NCBI RefSeq assembly: GCF_947489755.1
Contig: NZ_CANLFB010000032.1
Location: forward strand, 1 to 43,488
From: an uncultured Psychromonas sp.
Lineage (GTDB): Bacteria > Pseudomonadota > Gammaproteobacteria > Enterobacterales > Psychromonadaceae
DNA: 43,488 nt
Reading direction: 5' to 3'
The position numbers and the translations under genes were made by a program. Positions 26,315 through 36,482 of the stretch are shown one piece after another; the stretch's first letter is position 1, and every line of letters begins with the position of its first letter. The notes under the pieces were generated by a model. That model saw only the letters and a list, made by a program, of their open reading frames with translations, was not told the DNA's origin and ran no database searches.

Positions 26315-27003
26315 TATGCGTGGCCTACTTCGCTACTTAATTGTGATGGGTCTACACCGAGTTGTTGTAAAGATGAGTTCCAACGTTTGCTGACGGGTGT
26401 ATTAAACATGATGTCCATCTCACATTGTACCGTTAACCATTGGTTGTTGCTGATTTCTTCTTCTAACTGGCCTGAATCCCAACTTGAGTAACCTAACGCA
26501 ACCATGTATTTCTCTGGTTGTGTTTCTGTACCTAATGAAGAAAGGATTAAATTGGAATTAGACATCATTAACTGTTCATTCAAAAGGGTACTTTGAGAGT
26601 CATCTTCTATCGGGCTATGTAATACAAAACCTCTGTCCATATCCAATGGTCCGCCTAAAAATACAGGTTCTGTGATTGGGGGCATTGGTTCATGGCTGAT
26701 ACTTTCGGCACTTTTTAATAGTTCTTGAATGGTCAGTTTAACAGGATAATTAATAATAAAACCCATTGCACCTTGTTCATCATGCTCACATAAATAGACC
26801 ACTGAATTTTTAAAGTACGGGTCGGTTAATGAAGGCATTGCAATTAAAAAATGGTTTTTTAATGAATTGACCATTTTCGCTTCTGAAGGAGATTCAGGTG
26901 GAGTATGTTCAGAGGATGTATGTTCAGTATTGGATTGAACCTCTGAGTGTTCAGTACTAATGTCAGAATCAGCAAAGGGTGTTTTAGTTTTATCTATTGT
27001 CAT
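26314..27003 (-). CDS. yqgE: YqgE/AlgH family protein
   Basis: Residues 45-229 are a complete YqgE/AlgH (DUF179) protein: [51 protein letters not shown] and [14 protein letters not shown]. The molecular role is unknown, though AlgH affects alginate regulation in Pseudomonas. Unusually, the family core is preceded by about 45 residues of S/T/E/P-rich, disordered-looking sequence with repeated TEH/SEH units. ATG 27003 is favoured because GGAG lies six bases upstream; a start at the core (M47) has no comparable ribosome site, and ATG 27015 is possible. Third gene in rsmE-gshB-yqgE-ruvX. Confidence 0.9.
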   Translation of the reverse strand: MTIDKTKTPFADSDISTEHSEVQSNTEHTSSEHTPPESPSEAKMVNSLKNHFLIAMPSLTDPYFKNSVVYLCEHDEQGAMGFIINYPVKLTIQELLKSAESISHEPMPPITEPVFLGGPLDMDRGFVLHSPIEDDSQSTLLNEQLMMSNSNLILSSLGTETQPEKYMVALGYSSWDSGQLEEEISNNQWLTVQCEMDIMFNTPVSKRWNSSLQQLGVDPSQLSSEVGHA

Positions 27004-27183
27004 GTGCTTCTCCATTAGTATTGAGTTTATTACCTGCTTGTATCGCTTAGTTCAGGCTTGGTAATAAACTCAATGATTTATATCCAGTGCTATTATGTAT
27101 CCAAAGTTATCTGTCTCTAGCATTCGACTGTAGTGCGTTAATTATAATGTAGCCTTTAATGAATGCTAAAGAGTCTTAAAGGC

Positions 27184-28140
27184 TTATTTAGCACCTTTAA
27201 CACGTTTCTCAATCGCATCCATTAGCTTACCACTGATATTAGTGCCGTAAGCTTTATCAATTTCTTGGATACACGTTGGGCTAGTCACATTGATTTCAGT
27301 GACTTTATCGCCAATAACATCTAAGCCAACAAAAATCAGTCCTTTTTCTTTTAGTTTAGGACCAATGGTATTAGCAATATGCCAATCTGATTCAGAAAGT
27401 GGTTGGGCAACACCGGTACCACCAGCGGCTAAGTTACCACGTGTTTCACCTTTTGCAGGAATACGTGCTAAACAGTAAGGCATTGGTTCACCGTCAACAA
27501 TTAAGATTCGTTTATCACCGGCTTTAATGGCTGGGATAAAGGCTTGCGCCATACAGTAGCGTTGTTCATGTTCAGTTAATGTTTCAATGATCACACCAAC
27601 ATTGCTGTCGTTTTCTTTAATGCGGAAGATTGAAGCTCCCCCCATACCATCAAGTGGTTTTAAGATAACGTCTGTGTGTTTTTTATGGAACTCACGGATT
27701 TTAGCTGCACTGCGCGTCACTAATGTCGTTGGTGTGAATTCACTAAACCAAGCGGTGTAGAGTTTTTCATTTGCATCACGTAGACTTTGTGGTTTGTTGA
27801 CGATTAAGCAACCTTCTACTTCTGCGCGTTCTAATAAGTAAGTCGCGTAGATGTATTCCGTATCAAAAGGAGGATCTTTACGCATCAATACTGCATCTAG
27901 GTCAGAAAGAGGGTGGTCAACGGCTTCTTCTAATTGATAAAAGTTACCTTCTTCACGTTGTACCGTTAGTTTTTTGCTAGTGGCAAAACAACGGCCATCT
28001 TCAAGGTACAGATCTTTCATCTCTAAATAATACAGTTCCCAACCACGAGATTGAGCTTCTAATAACATTGCAAAGCTTGAGTCTTTTTTAATGTTGATGT
28101 CTGCGATGGGATCCATCACGATGCCAATTTTAATGGTCAT
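27184..28140 (-). CDS. gshB: Glutathione synthetase
   Basis: A 318-residue ATP-grasp ligase (family about 315) that joins gamma-glutamylcysteine and glycine, the second step of glutathione synthesis. Family motifs are GIVMDPIADINIKKDSSFAML at the N-terminus, LMRKDPPFDTEYIYATYLLE, VILKPLDGMGGASIFRI (ATP-grasp loop), RILIVDGEPMPYCLARIPA and the C-terminal EINVTSPTC metal-binding segment. Second gene of the rsmE-gshB-yqgE-ruvX operon, starting 53 bases after rsmE. Confidence 0.97.
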   Translation of the reverse strand: MTIKIGIVMDPIADINIKKDSSFAMLLEAQSRGWELYYLEMKDLYLEDGRCFATSKKLTVQREEGNFYQLEEAVDHPLSDLDAVLMRKDPPFDTEYIYATYLLERAEVEGCLIVNKPQSLRDANEKLYTAWFSEFTPTTLVTRSAAKIREFHKKHTDVILKPLDGMGGASIFRIKENDSNVGVIIETLTEHEQRYCMAQAFIPAIKAGDKRILIVDGEPMPYCLARIPAKGETRGNLAAGGTGVAQPLSESDWHIANTIGPKLKEKGLIFVGLDVIGDKVTEINVTSPTCIQEIDKAYGTNISGKLMDAIEKRVKGAK

Positions 28141-28193
28141 ATTCTTTCCTATTTCAATAAATTATTAAAAGCTATCGTTAAAGCTATATATGG

Positions 28194-28922
28194 TTACGCT
28201 AAATCACCAAAGCGACATTGTAATGCCGTAATCGCGGTTAATGCTGCTGTTTCCGTGCGTAATACTCTTGGTCCTAATAAGGTTTCGGTGAAATCTAAAC
28301 TTTCAGTTAAACTAATTTCATCGTCACTTAAACCACCTTCCGGACCAATCAATAAACGCACATGATTAATCTCATTTGGTAATGTGTTGATTGAATACTT
28401 TGCGCGTGGATGTAATGTTAATTTACAACAAACAATGTCAAATTCACACCATTGTGTTAAAGCTTGTGTTGCATGAATGGTCGGTACAATATTCCTACCT
28501 GACTGTTCGCAGGCTGCAATGGCAATTTTTTGCCATTGTTGTTGTTTTTTGGCCATACGTTCAGCATTGAGTTTGACACCACAGCGTTCGCTGATCAGTG
28601 GTGTAATTTCATTGACGCCTAACTCGACTGCTTTTTGAATGACAAACTCCATTCTATCACCGCGAGAAATAACTTGCCCTAAGTGTAGATGTAATGGGCT
28701 TTCATTATCTGTTGTTTGGAATGACATTATTGTTGCTTGGCAAGTGCGTTTTTGTACCTCACTTAATTCTGCTAAATATTGCCCACCTTGACCATTAAAT
28801 AACGTCACATGATCACCTACATTCAAACGTAATACACGTATATGTTGGGTTGCATCATCCGATAGCGTGATAGTGCTATTTTCAGTTAATGTTTGTGGTT
28901 CATAAAAACGAGGGTTACGCAT
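28194..28922 (-). CDS. rsmE: 16S rRNA m3U1498 methyltransferase RsmE
   Basis: A 242-residue SPOUT methyltransferase. An N-terminal PUA-like domain ([12 protein letters not shown]...) is followed by the trefoil-knot domain with [41 protein letters not shown] and [12 protein letters not shown], which forms the SAM site. It methylates N3 of U1498 in the ribosomal decoding region. First gene of the conserved rsmE-gshB-yqgE-ruvX operon; divergent from the MTHFR-like gene across 234 bases. Confidence 0.96.
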   Translation of the reverse strand: MRNPRFYEPQTLTENSTITLSDDATQHIRVLRLNVGDHVTLFNGQGGQYLAELSEVQKRTCQATIMSFQTTDNESPLHLHLGQVISRGDRMEFVIQKAVELGVNEITPLISERCGVKLNAERMAKKQQQWQKIAIAACEQSGRNIVPTIHATQALTQWCEFDIVCCKLTLHPRAKYSINTLPNEINHVRLLIGPEGGLSDDEISLTESLDFTETLLGPRVLRTETAALTAITALQCRFGDLA

Positions 28923-29156
28923 AAAGGTTACTTTTTGATTGTAAATAAGCGCTAGTATAACGTGAAAACATTGAATATCACTACCGCTTAACAGTGAGTT
29001 ATCAGTTGTAATCGCGCCACTTAGCGATACTTATTAAGTATTTAAAGATAATATTAGTAAAGGTACCATTTAATTACGCTTTCCCTAATATCAATTATGC
29101 ACAAGATATGGGATAATTTTCGATTTTATTTTGTAGTGATAGTTTAGGATTTTGTT

Positions 29157-30113
29157 ATGACCAACTCTAAGTTAAAAAGTATTACCACCGACCCCAAGCG
29201 TGGCGTTTATTTCATTGGTACCACACCTCCTAAACAAGATACAGATATTGAACTCGTATCCGGCATTGCAGATAAATTATTAGGGCGTCTATCTGAAATT
29301 GATTACGATGGTTTTATTGTTTATGACATTCAAGATGAAACGTCTCGTATTGATAAACCTCGTCCATTCCCATTTAAATATACGCATGACTCGCGCTTAT
29401 ATTCAAAAATACTGCACGATAAAGTCGATAAACCAGTGATTACTTATAAAAGTGTTTCACAACGTGATGCCGCTGATTTCTCGGCTTGGTTATCTGATGC
29501 TTGGCACCAATTTTCAGTACGCGATATCGTGTTAGTTGGTTCTCCGTCATCGGATGGTGAGATTAAATTATCATTAGCTGATGCTTATAAAGCGGTTGAA
29601 GCGCATCCCCAAGATTTTTATTTAGGTGGTGTAACGATTGCTGAACGTCACGTTGCAAAGGGCGATGAGCATTTACGATTACGTAATAAACAAGATCAAG
29701 GCTGTGAGTTTTTCATTACTCAAGCCGTTTATAATGCGCAAGCAACGATTGATTTACTAACGCGTTATGCGAGTGAATGTAGACAACAAGGTATTCAACC
29801 TAAACGTGTTATTTTAACATTTTCTCCTTGTGGTAGTGCTAAAACATTAGAGTTCATTGAATGGCTAGGTATTTCAGTGCCAGAAGCGACTTCATTGCGT
29901 ATTTTAGAATCTGATAATCCATTAAAAGAATCATTACAAATTAGCCGTAATAACTTTGAACAGATTCTACAGGCCGTGTTACCGCTTAATATTCCATTAG
30001 GTTTAAACATCGAAAGCTTAACCAATCGCAAAGAAGAGATCGATGCAGCTATATTATTATTTAAACTTCTTAAAGCCACGTTGGATTTAAAACTGGCGGA
30101 ATCACAACTATAA
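29157..30113 (+). CDS. Methylenetetrahydrofolate reductase-like protein
   Basis: A 318-residue TIM-barrel protein of the MTHFR superfamily. It has an N-terminal RGVYFIGTTPPK in place of the classical strand, YLGGVTIAERH in the middle and QGCEFFITQAVYN, the FAD-side motif that best marks the family. It is more divergent than MetF and closer to MTHFR-like proteins that often accompany unusual one-carbon metabolism. It may reduce methylene-folate or act on another pterin/flavin substrate; not resolved. TTAGGA is seven bases before the ATG. yjjP follows after 12 bases, so all three genes are probably one transcript. Confidence 0.75.
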   Translation: MTNSKLKSITTDPKRGVYFIGTTPPKQDTDIELVSGIADKLLGRLSEIDYDGFIVYDIQDETSRIDKPRPFPFKYTHDSRLYSKILHDKVDKPVITYKSVSQRDAADFSAWLSDAWHQFSVRDIVLVGSPSSDGEIKLSLADAYKAVEAHPQDFYLGGVTIAERHVAKGDEHLRLRNKQDQGCEFFITQAVYNAQATIDLLTRYASECRQQGIQPKRVILTFSPCGSAKTLEFIEWLGISVPEATSLRILESDNPLKESLQISRNNFEQILQAVLPLNIPLGLNIESLTNRKEEIDAAILLFKLLKATLDLKLAESQL

Positions 30114-30125
30114 GTCGACTACATA

Positions 30126-30902
30126 ATGAGCTTGTCAAAGGAACAACAAACGGAACTTACACGGGTCGCTGTCTTTGCTGGACAAATCTTACATCAGCAT
30201 GGCGCAGAGAGTCGTTTAATTGAACAAACAACGCAACGCATTGGTTTAGCATTGGGTGCAGAAAATATTGAGTTATCGATTAGTCCCGATGCGATTGTTA
30301 TTACTAGTTTAGTAGCGGGTCATTGTGTCACCACAACAAGACGTTGTTATGACCGAGGCATTAATATGCAAATGGTGTGTGATGTGCAACGTATTTGCGT
30401 GATGGTAGAAAAACAGTTACTTGATGCAAAAGAAGTTAAAAAACGTTTACAGCGTTTAAAGCCTTTTAAACATAACCGTTGGTTAGTGGTGTTAATGATT
30501 GGTTTTTCCTGTGCTAGCTTTAGCCATTTCTTTGGTGGTGACAGGGCGGCTTATTGGGTGACCTTTGTTGCTGCAAGTTTAGCGATGATTTTAAGGCAAG
30601 AATTAGCGCATCGACAACATAACCCCTTTGTTAACTTCGCCGCTGCGGCGTTTGTTGCAACAACTATTACTAGCTTTGGGGTGATAGTTGAAGCGGGTGA
30701 AAATCCACAAATAGCAATGGCTGCCAGTGTCTTACTTTTGGTGCCTGGCTTCCCTTTGATTAATGCCGTATCGGATATGTTAAAAGGGCATATTAATATG
30801 GGCATCGCCCGTTGGGTATTTTCAACGTTATTAGCCATTAGTGTGTCTATTGGTATTGTTGCGTCTATGACCTTAATTGGTGTATCAGGGTGGACAAGCT
30901 AA
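30126..30902 (+). CDS. yjjP: YjjP, ThrE-family exporter subunit
   Basis: A 258-residue protein matching the N-terminal module of ThrE exporters (DUF1212). The cytosolic motif HQHGAESRLIEQTTQRIG is followed by a helical stretch and five membrane helices (LVVLMIGFSCASFSHFFGG onward). In E. coli YjjP with YjjB forms a succinate/dicarboxylate exporter; the same split is used here. The stop overlaps the yjjB ATG (TAATG). No strong ribosome site is visible at 30126, consistent with coupling to the MTHFR-like gene upstream. Confidence 0.9.
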   Translation: MSLSKEQQTELTRVAVFAGQILHQHGAESRLIEQTTQRIGLALGAENIELSISPDAIVITSLVAGHCVTTTRRCYDRGINMQMVCDVQRICVMVEKQLLDAKEVKKRLQRLKPFKHNRWLVVLMIGFSCASFSHFFGGDRAAYWVTFVAASLAMILRQELAHRQHNPFVNFAAAAFVATTITSFGVIVEAGENPQIAMAASVLLLVPGFPLINAVSDMLKGHINMGIARWVFSTLLAISVSIGIVASMTLIGVSGWTS

Positions 30903-31378
30903 TGAATGATGTCATGAATTTTTTATTGTTATTAATTACTGATGCTTGGTTTGCGTGGGTGCCTGCTGTTGGTTTTGCAATGGTGTTTAATGTGCCGCGT
31001 AAAATGCTGATATTTTGTGCTGCTGGTGGCGCGTTAACCCATAGTTTCCGCTTTTTATTATTGCATTTCGGTATCCCGATTGAATGGGCGACTTTTATTG
31101 CATCAGCAAATATGGGGTTTTTAGGCCTTTATTGGTCTCGTAAACACCTTATTCCTCGTCCTGTTTTTACCGTTGCTTCGGTTATTCCTATGATTCCAGG
31201 TAGTTATGCGTTTACTGCAATGATTGGATTGGTAGAAATTAATACCAGTGGTTACAGTTTAGAGTTGATGCAAATAGTGATGGAAAATGGTTTGCGTACA
31301 TTATTCATTCTAACTGCGTTAAGTTTTGGATTGGCTATTCCGTCTATTTTAATTTACCGCGGACGCCCGATTGTTTAG
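30902..31378 (+). CDS. yjjB: YjjB, ThrE-family exporter subunit
   Basis: A 158-residue membrane protein matching the C-terminal half of ThrE (DUF3815), with about five helices. SRKHLIPRPVFTVASVIPMIPGSYAF contains the conserved PxxPG hinge. ATG 30902 overlaps the yjjP stop and follows AGGGTGG, so it is preferred over GTG 30890. It forms the exporter with YjjP; substrate probably a dicarboxylate or amino acid. Confidence 0.9.
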   Translation: MNDVMNFLLLLITDAWFAWVPAVGFAMVFNVPRKMLIFCAAGGALTHSFRFLLLHFGIPIEWATFIASANMGFLGLYWSRKHLIPRPVFTVASVIPMIPGSYAFTAMIGLVEINTSGYSLELMQIVMENGLRTLFILTALSFGLAIPSILIYRGRPIV

Positions 31379-31567
31379 CGACTATTAAGGCTGCTGTCAA
31401 GACTACTATTAAGACTACAGTTATGACCGCTATTCAAAATAGCGCCGTTACAACAAAGATGGTCGCATATTAGGCTAGATTGGAATAAGGAATACTGTAC
31501 ACTGTGCGAAAATATTAAGTGCCAATAAAGTGTGCAGAATAAGCGAGTAGGATAATAAAGGTTCATT

Positions 31568-31903
31568 ATGTCAGATAAATTTTTCTTTAAAGGTAAAAAA
31601 GAGAAAAAACCAAAACATTCAAGTTATGGTTTTAATACAAAGCGTGCTGTAAAAATGGGTACTGAAGAGTTACCTTTACAGGTGCTTGTTAATAGCGAAG
31701 CGCGTGCAGAAGAGATACAAGCTTTAGCCAAAGAGCATGACTTAGTTGTCGCTATGACTATTGATGCTGAAAAAGCAGAAAATATCACAGAATTAGATGT
31801 ATTGATTAATAAACCCGTCACGACTCGTTTCGATAAAAAGCCAGCTCGTAATGAACCTTGTGTTTGCGGTAGCGGTAAAAAATATAAAAAATGTTGTGGT
31901 TAA
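31568..31903 (+). CDS. SEC-C/SWIM metal-binding motif protein, PBPRA1643 family
   Basis: A 111-residue basic protein ending in the SEC-C zinc motif [17 protein letters not shown] (C-x-C-x8-C-C). The N-terminal [20 protein letters not shown] and the [18 protein letters not shown] middle match the small PBPRA1643-type family found in marine gammaproteobacteria. SEC-C motifs bind zinc and often mediate contacts with translation or secretion factors; the role here is unknown. AAAGG lies seven bases upstream of ATG 31568. Monocistronic, ended by the terminator at 31981-32017. Confidence 0.85.
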   Translation: MSDKFFFKGKKEKKPKHSSYGFNTKRAVKMGTEELPLQVLVNSEARAEEIQALAKEHDLVVAMTIDAEKAENITELDVLINKPVTTRFDKKPARNEPCVCGSGKKYKKCCG

Positions 31904-31980
31904 TCATTCTTTAGTGAATTAATGAATACCGTTTTTTGTTCATTGATTAATACGAAACATTCATTAATACGAACGATAAT

Positions 31981-32017
31981 AAAAAGCCTCGATAAAGATT
32001 CTTTATCGAGGCTTTTT
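31981..32017. terminator. Bidirectional intrinsic terminator
   Basis: AAAAAGCCTCGATAAAG and CTTTATCGAGGCTTTTT are perfect 17-base arms around ATT. It separates the SEC-C gene (plus) from the convergent DUF2333 gene (minus). Confidence 0.93.
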
Positions 32018-32047
32018 TGTTATTGGTATTTTATTGTTAGCTAGATA

Positions 32048-33038
32048 TTAACCTTGCTCTAGTAAACGTCTTAAGTCGATGAGTGCAGCATTGGCACGAG
32101 ATACGTAATTTGCCATTACTAGCGAGTGATTTGCTAAGAAACCAAAGCCACTGCCATTTAATACCATTGGACTCCATACTGCTTCTTGCGTCGCTTCTAA
32201 GTCACGAATGATCTGTTTTAAACTAACCTGTGCATTTTTCTTTTCTAATACATCTGCAAAATCAATTTCTACCGCTTTTAAAAAATGTAAAATTGCCCAA
32301 GTGGAGCCTCGGCTTTCATAGAAAACATCATCAATTTTAAACCAACTTGTTTTAATTTGAATTTCAGAAGCACTTCTTGTTGATTGTTTTGCCGTAGGAT
32401 CGCCCGCTAAGTTTGTATCGAAAACATCGTTACCAACACTCGCACTTAAATTTTGTGAAATAGAACCTAAACGTTTCTCGATTTCACGTAACCAATCACT
32501 TAAGTTATCTGCACGAGTATAAAACTGTGCTTCAGTTTCATCTTCTGCCACTAAACGGCTGCGGTATCGCTTAAAAGATTCAATCGCTAATTTATATTCT
32601 TTTTCTGCACTTGGAAGCATCCAATTTGTGTGAGAAATATTCATTTTATTTTGTGCTGTTTCTAAGTCTTTATCACCGGTTGATTGAGACTGTGAACGGC
32701 TAAAGTCTAAACGCATGACTAATGCTAAATCTCGAACTTGCTCTAACACACCATATTCAAACGCTGGCATGTTATCCATAATTAAGCCTGGAGGCGTAAC
32801 GTCGTTTGATAAAAAGCCACCTGGCTTATCAACTAGCCATGTTGTCACGTCGATCAGGGCAGTAGTGGTTGCATAGCCTGGAATCATTTCAACATTAGAG
32901 ATTTTTGCGGCTTCTTGAGTGCGTGATTTTACGTTATAGGCTGATGGCATCCATCCCCACCAAATGGATAATAGCCATAAAATAAAAATAACGACGAGGA
33001 CTATTGGTATAATGCTTTTTTTAATTGTAACGGCCATA
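32048..33038 (-). CDS. DUF2333 family membrane-anchored protein
   Basis: A 329-residue protein with one N-terminal membrane helix (IIPIVLVVIFILWLLSIWWGW) and a large, mainly helical domain outside it. Family marks are TWLVDKPGGFLSNDVTPPG, DNMPAFEYGVLEQVRDLALVMR and a C-terminal SPMVLNGSGFGFLANHSLVM. Function unknown. ATG 33038 is chosen for AGGGA seven bases upstream; an ATG at 33082 would add 15 residues before the signal-anchor. Probably faces the periplasm. Monocistronic; divergent from folA. Confidence 0.85.
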
Positions 33039-33256
33039 TTATATTCCCTATTACAGCTGTAAATGTAATGAGACTGTAGCATAATAATGGCAAAAATTAT
33101 TGTACAAGAGAGTAATTAAATAGATGAATTCTAAAACTTAATTGTTAAACTTCTTCATCAGTAAATTTTTGAATTAGATTTTAAAATAAGCTTTCTAAAC
33201 ACGCTTTCCGATAAATTTATATATCACTTATACATAACAAGCAATCTGGAATAACA

Positions 33257-33751
33257 ATGAAAATTTCAATGATAGTCGCAATGGCCAATAATCGAGTAAT
33301 TGGATTAGATAACCAAATGCCGTGGCATTTACCTGCTGATTTACAACACTTTAAAAAAACAACCCTAGGTAAACCAGTGATCATGGGACGTAAAACCTAT
33401 GATTCAATTGGCAGAGCTTTACCAGGGCGTTTAAATATTGTGGTATCTCGAGATGAAAATTTAGCGATTGCTGGCGTGACTTGTGTTACTTCTGTTGAAG
33501 AGGCTATTCGTGCCGCTGAAGGTGTTGAAGAAGTCATGATCATTGGCGGTGCAACCATTTATGAATACTTTCTAAAAGTGGCTAACCGTTTGTATCTTAC
33601 GTTTATCGATTTAGACACAAAAGGTGACACCTGTTTTCCGGATTATTTAGCACAAGGTGACTGGAAAAAAGTAGAAAGTGAGCACTATGCCGCCGATGAA
33701 AAGAACGTACATAATCTAGAATTTGTTACATTAGATAGAGTGGATGCTTAA
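33257..33751 (+). CDS. folA: Dihydrofolate reductase
   Basis: A 164-residue enzyme (family about 160) that makes tetrahydrofolate with NADPH. ISMIVAMANNRVIGLDNQMPWHLPADL contains the catalytic D27-equivalent and the Met20-loop tryptophan. KPVIMGRKTYDSIG and MIIGGATIYE are the NADPH and late-sheet motifs. GGA lies seven bases upstream. It sits tail-to-tail with apaH, 98 bases apart, keeping the folA/apaH neighbourhood of E. coli. Confidence 0.97.
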   Translation: MKISMIVAMANNRVIGLDNQMPWHLPADLQHFKKTTLGKPVIMGRKTYDSIGRALPGRLNIVVSRDENLAIAGVTCVTSVEEAIRAAEGVEEVMIIGGATIYEYFLKVANRLYLTFIDLDTKGDTCFPDYLAQGDWKKVESEHYAADEKNVHNLEFVTLDRVDA

Positions 33752-33849
33752 AGCGATTGGCTTGAATATATAAATATAATCTTCTGATTTTAAATATAAT
33801 TCCACTTTCATTAACCAGAATTGAGGTTAAGTCGGTTGTTCTAGTAATT

Positions 33850-34662
33850 TTAGCCGTAAGCAGGGCAAGATAATGAAAATACTTTCTTATCTTGCCAACG
33901 CAACATCGTCAGACTATTACCCCATACGCAGCCTGTATCCAAGGCGTATAAGTCATTTTGACCTGTTTTACCAAGTAATGCTGCCCAATGCCCAAATAAG
34001 ATAGGTTGTTTGTGATCTCTTGGGGTGATGTCAAACCAAGGCTTTAACTTACTGCTATCCGTTTGTGCTGGTGCGAGTTTATTCTCAAATTCTAGTTCGC
34101 CAGCTAATGTACAGTAACGCATACGGGTGAATACATTAATAATATAACGTGTTCTTTCTATACCTGATAATGTGTCTTGCCATTGTGTAGGGTGGTTACC
34201 GTACATATTCTTAAGCAAGGTTTTATAGTCGTCACCATGTAACTCTCGTTCAACTTCCTTTGCAAACTGTTTTGCTTGTTGAATAGACCATGAAGGTAAT
34301 AACCCCGCGTGCACCATAATAAATTTATGTTGGGGGTGTTCTAGTAATAAAGGTTGTTGGCGTAACCAGGTTAGTAATGTGTGGCTATCTTCTGCGTCTA
34401 AAATGGGAGAGGTTTTGTCTTTTACTTTGGGTTTATGGATACCTATCGAAGTCGCTAATAAGTGTAGGTCATGATTACCTAAAATTATTTTAGCTTGTAT
34501 CTTTTTAAGATATCGCAGTGTTTGAAGGGACTTTGGGCCTCGAGCGACTAAATCGCCAGCGACCCATAATTCATCTTTATTTTCATCAAAATTGGCTAAA
34601 GATAGTAGTTGTATCAGTTCGTCATAACATCCTTGAATATCACCTACTATATACGTTGCCAT
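33850..34662 (-). CDS. apaH: Symmetrical bis(5'-nucleosyl)-tetraphosphatase ApaH
   Basis: A 270-residue calcineurin-type phosphoesterase that hydrolyses Ap4A and removes Np4 caps from RNA. The metal-site motifs are YIVGDIQGCYDEL, WVAGDLVARGP and ILGNHDLHLL, followed by MVHAGLLPSW and PILFGHWAAL. It starts six bases after rsmA and ends the lptD operon. In E. coli apaG stands between rsmA and apaH; it is absent here. Confidence 0.96.
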   Translation of the reverse strand: MATYIVGDIQGCYDELIQLLSLANFDENKDELWVAGDLVARGPKSLQTLRYLKKIQAKIILGNHDLHLLATSIGIHKPKVKDKTSPILDAEDSHTLLTWLRQQPLLLEHPQHKFIMVHAGLLPSWSIQQAKQFAKEVERELHGDDYKTLLKNMYGNHPTQWQDTLSGIERTRYIINVFTRMRYCTLAGELEFENKLAPAQTDSSKLKPWFDITPRDHKQPILFGHWAALLGKTGQNDLYALDTGCVWGNSLTMLRWQDKKVFSLSCPAYG

Positions 34663-34668
34663 ATTTCT

Positions 34669-35484
34669 TTACGCTTCTTTTTGTAAACGATCGTATACAT
34701 AGTTTGCCACACGCACATATTCTTCAACAGAAATGTTTTCAGCACGATGACCAATGTTGATATCAAGGTTGGTTAACTCTTCTACTGTTAACAATTCTCT
34801 CCAGCCGTTACGAACCGTTTTACGACGTTGATTAAACGCCATTGAGCAAACTTGATTCAATACTTTAAGGCTTTTAGCTACAAAAGGTGGTGTATCGTAA
34901 GGCTCTAATCGAACGACTGCAGATTCAACTTTAGGAGCGGGTATAAATGCGGTTGGCGGCACTTCTAATACAGGAATAACATTACAATAATATTGTGCCA
35001 TTACACTCAAACGACCGTAAGCTTTACAATCAGGTCCAGCACATAGACGGTTTACTACTTCTTTTTGAAGCATGAAGTGCATGTCAGAAATTTTGTCTGC
35101 AAATTCAAATAAGTGGAACATAAGCGGTGTAGAGATGTTGTAAGGTAAATTACCAAATACACGTAATTGTTTATCACCTTGAACTAATTGCCCAAAATCG
35201 AAGCGCATTGCATCGGCTTGCGTGATTTTTAATTTGTCACGTAGCGTGGGATGTTTCTCTAAACGTTCTGCTAAATCACGGTCAAGTTCGACAACATTTA
35301 AACAGTTTACTTTGGCTGCTACAGGTTCTGTTAGAGCGCCTAAACCCGGACCAATTTCTACTATATTATCTTCAGCTTGTGGTGCAATAGCAGCAACAAT
35401 TGAGTCGATGATATAATCATCGTGCAAAAAGTTTTGTCCAAAGCGTTTACGAGCTGTATGGCCTAGGTGGGTTTTATCATTCAT
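34669..35484 (-). CDS. rsmA: 16S rRNA dimethyladenosine transferase RsmA (KsgA)
   Basis: A 271-residue SAM-dependent methyltransferase that dimethylates A1518/A1519 of 16S rRNA. The N-terminal [15 protein letters not shown] motif [15 protein letters not shown], acidic ELDRDL and the catalytic NLPYNIST are intact, and the C-terminal helical domain includes [10 protein letters not shown]. It lies two bases after pdxA and six bases before apaH. Confidence 0.97.
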   Translation of the reverse strand: MNDKTHLGHTARKRFGQNFLHDDYIIDSIVAAIAPQAEDNIVEIGPGLGALTEPVAAKVNCLNVVELDRDLAERLEKHPTLRDKLKITQADAMRFDFGQLVQGDKQLRVFGNLPYNISTPLMFHLFEFADKISDMHFMLQKEVVNRLCAGPDCKAYGRLSVMAQYYCNVIPVLEVPPTAFIPAPKVESAVVRLEPYDTPPFVAKSLKVLNQVCSMAFNQRRKTVRNGWRELLTVEELTNLDINIGHRAENISVEEYVRVANYVYDRLQKEA

Positions 35485-35486
35485 TT

Positions 35487-36482
35487 TTAGTTAACCTTGT
35501 TGATGTTACTTTGGACCATTGTTATAGCCTCATTGACTGCACACAATAAACTGCCTGAATCGGCTTTGCCTGTGCCAGCTAAATCTAATGCAGTGCCGTG
35601 GTCAACCGAAGTACGAATAAACGGTAAACCTAACGTGATATTAACGGACTGACCAAAACCTTTGTATTTTAAAACAGGTAAACCTTGGTCGTGGTACATC
35701 GCTAAAACGGCATCTGCCTGTTGTAAATATTTATCTTGGAAAAGAGTATCTGCTGGTAAAGGGCCAACTAAGTTAATCCCTTTAGCTCGCAATGTATCTA
35801 ATGCAGGCTCAATCACTTCTATCTCTTCTCTGCCCATATGACCACCTTCACCTGCATGCGGATTTAAACCACAAACATAGATGGTTGGTTTTTGAATGCC
35901 ATATTTTTCAATTAATTCTGCATTCAAAATAGTGACGATGTTAGATATTAATGGTGCGGTGATAGCAGCAGGTACGGCTGACAGTGGCAAATGTGTTGTG
36001 ACTAATGCAACACGTAATCCAGTTGTTGCCAACATCATGACGACTAAATCTACATCTGCTTGTTCAGCAAAAAACTCGGTATGGCCGCTAAAAGTAACGC
36101 CTGCATCATTAATGATACCTTTATGAACAGGCGCCGTGACAACGGCTGCAAATTCGCCACTTAAACAACCTTGACTAGCAAAGCGTAGTGTTTCTAATAC
36201 ATAAGCCCCATTTGCTGCGTTCAATTTACCTGTTTCTACCGATATGGCCGTTGCAATATGAGCAACGGTTAATTGGCCTGTTGATTGTGTTTGGTTAGTA
36301 TTATTTTTATCGTATTCAATAAACGTAACTGTTTTATTTAATAACTTAGCTCTTGATTTTAAAAGCGTTAAGTCGGCACAAATAACTAACTCAACTGGCC
36401 ACGTTTTATCGGCCAGTTCTAGTATTAAATCAGGGCCTATGCCGCTTGGTTCACCTGCAGTGACTACAATACGAGGTAACAT
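35487..36482 (-). CDS. pdxA: 4-hydroxythreonine-4-phosphate dehydrogenase PdxA
   Basis: A 331-residue NAD-dependent enzyme of pyridoxal-5'-phosphate synthesis. Family motifs: [13 protein letters not shown] at the N-terminus, [35 protein letters not shown] (metal-binding histidine) and [20 protein letters not shown]. The ATG overlaps the surA stop (TAATG), and rsmA follows two bases after the stop. Confidence 0.96.
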   Translation of the reverse strand: MLPRIVVTAGEPSGIGPDLILELADKTWPVELVICADLTLLKSRAKLLNKTVTFIEYDKNNTNQTQSTGQLTVAHIATAISVETGKLNAANGAYVLETLRFASQGCLSGEFAAVVTAPVHKGIINDAGVTFSGHTEFFAEQADVDLVVMMLATTGLRVALVTTHLPLSAVPAAITAPLISNIVTILNAELIEKYGIQKPTIYVCGLNPHAGEGGHMGREEIEVIEPALDTLRAKGINLVGPLPADTLFQDKYLQQADAVLAMYHDQGLPVLKYKGFGQSVNITLGLPFIRTSVDHGTALDLAGTGKADSGSLLCAVNEAITMVQSNINKVN

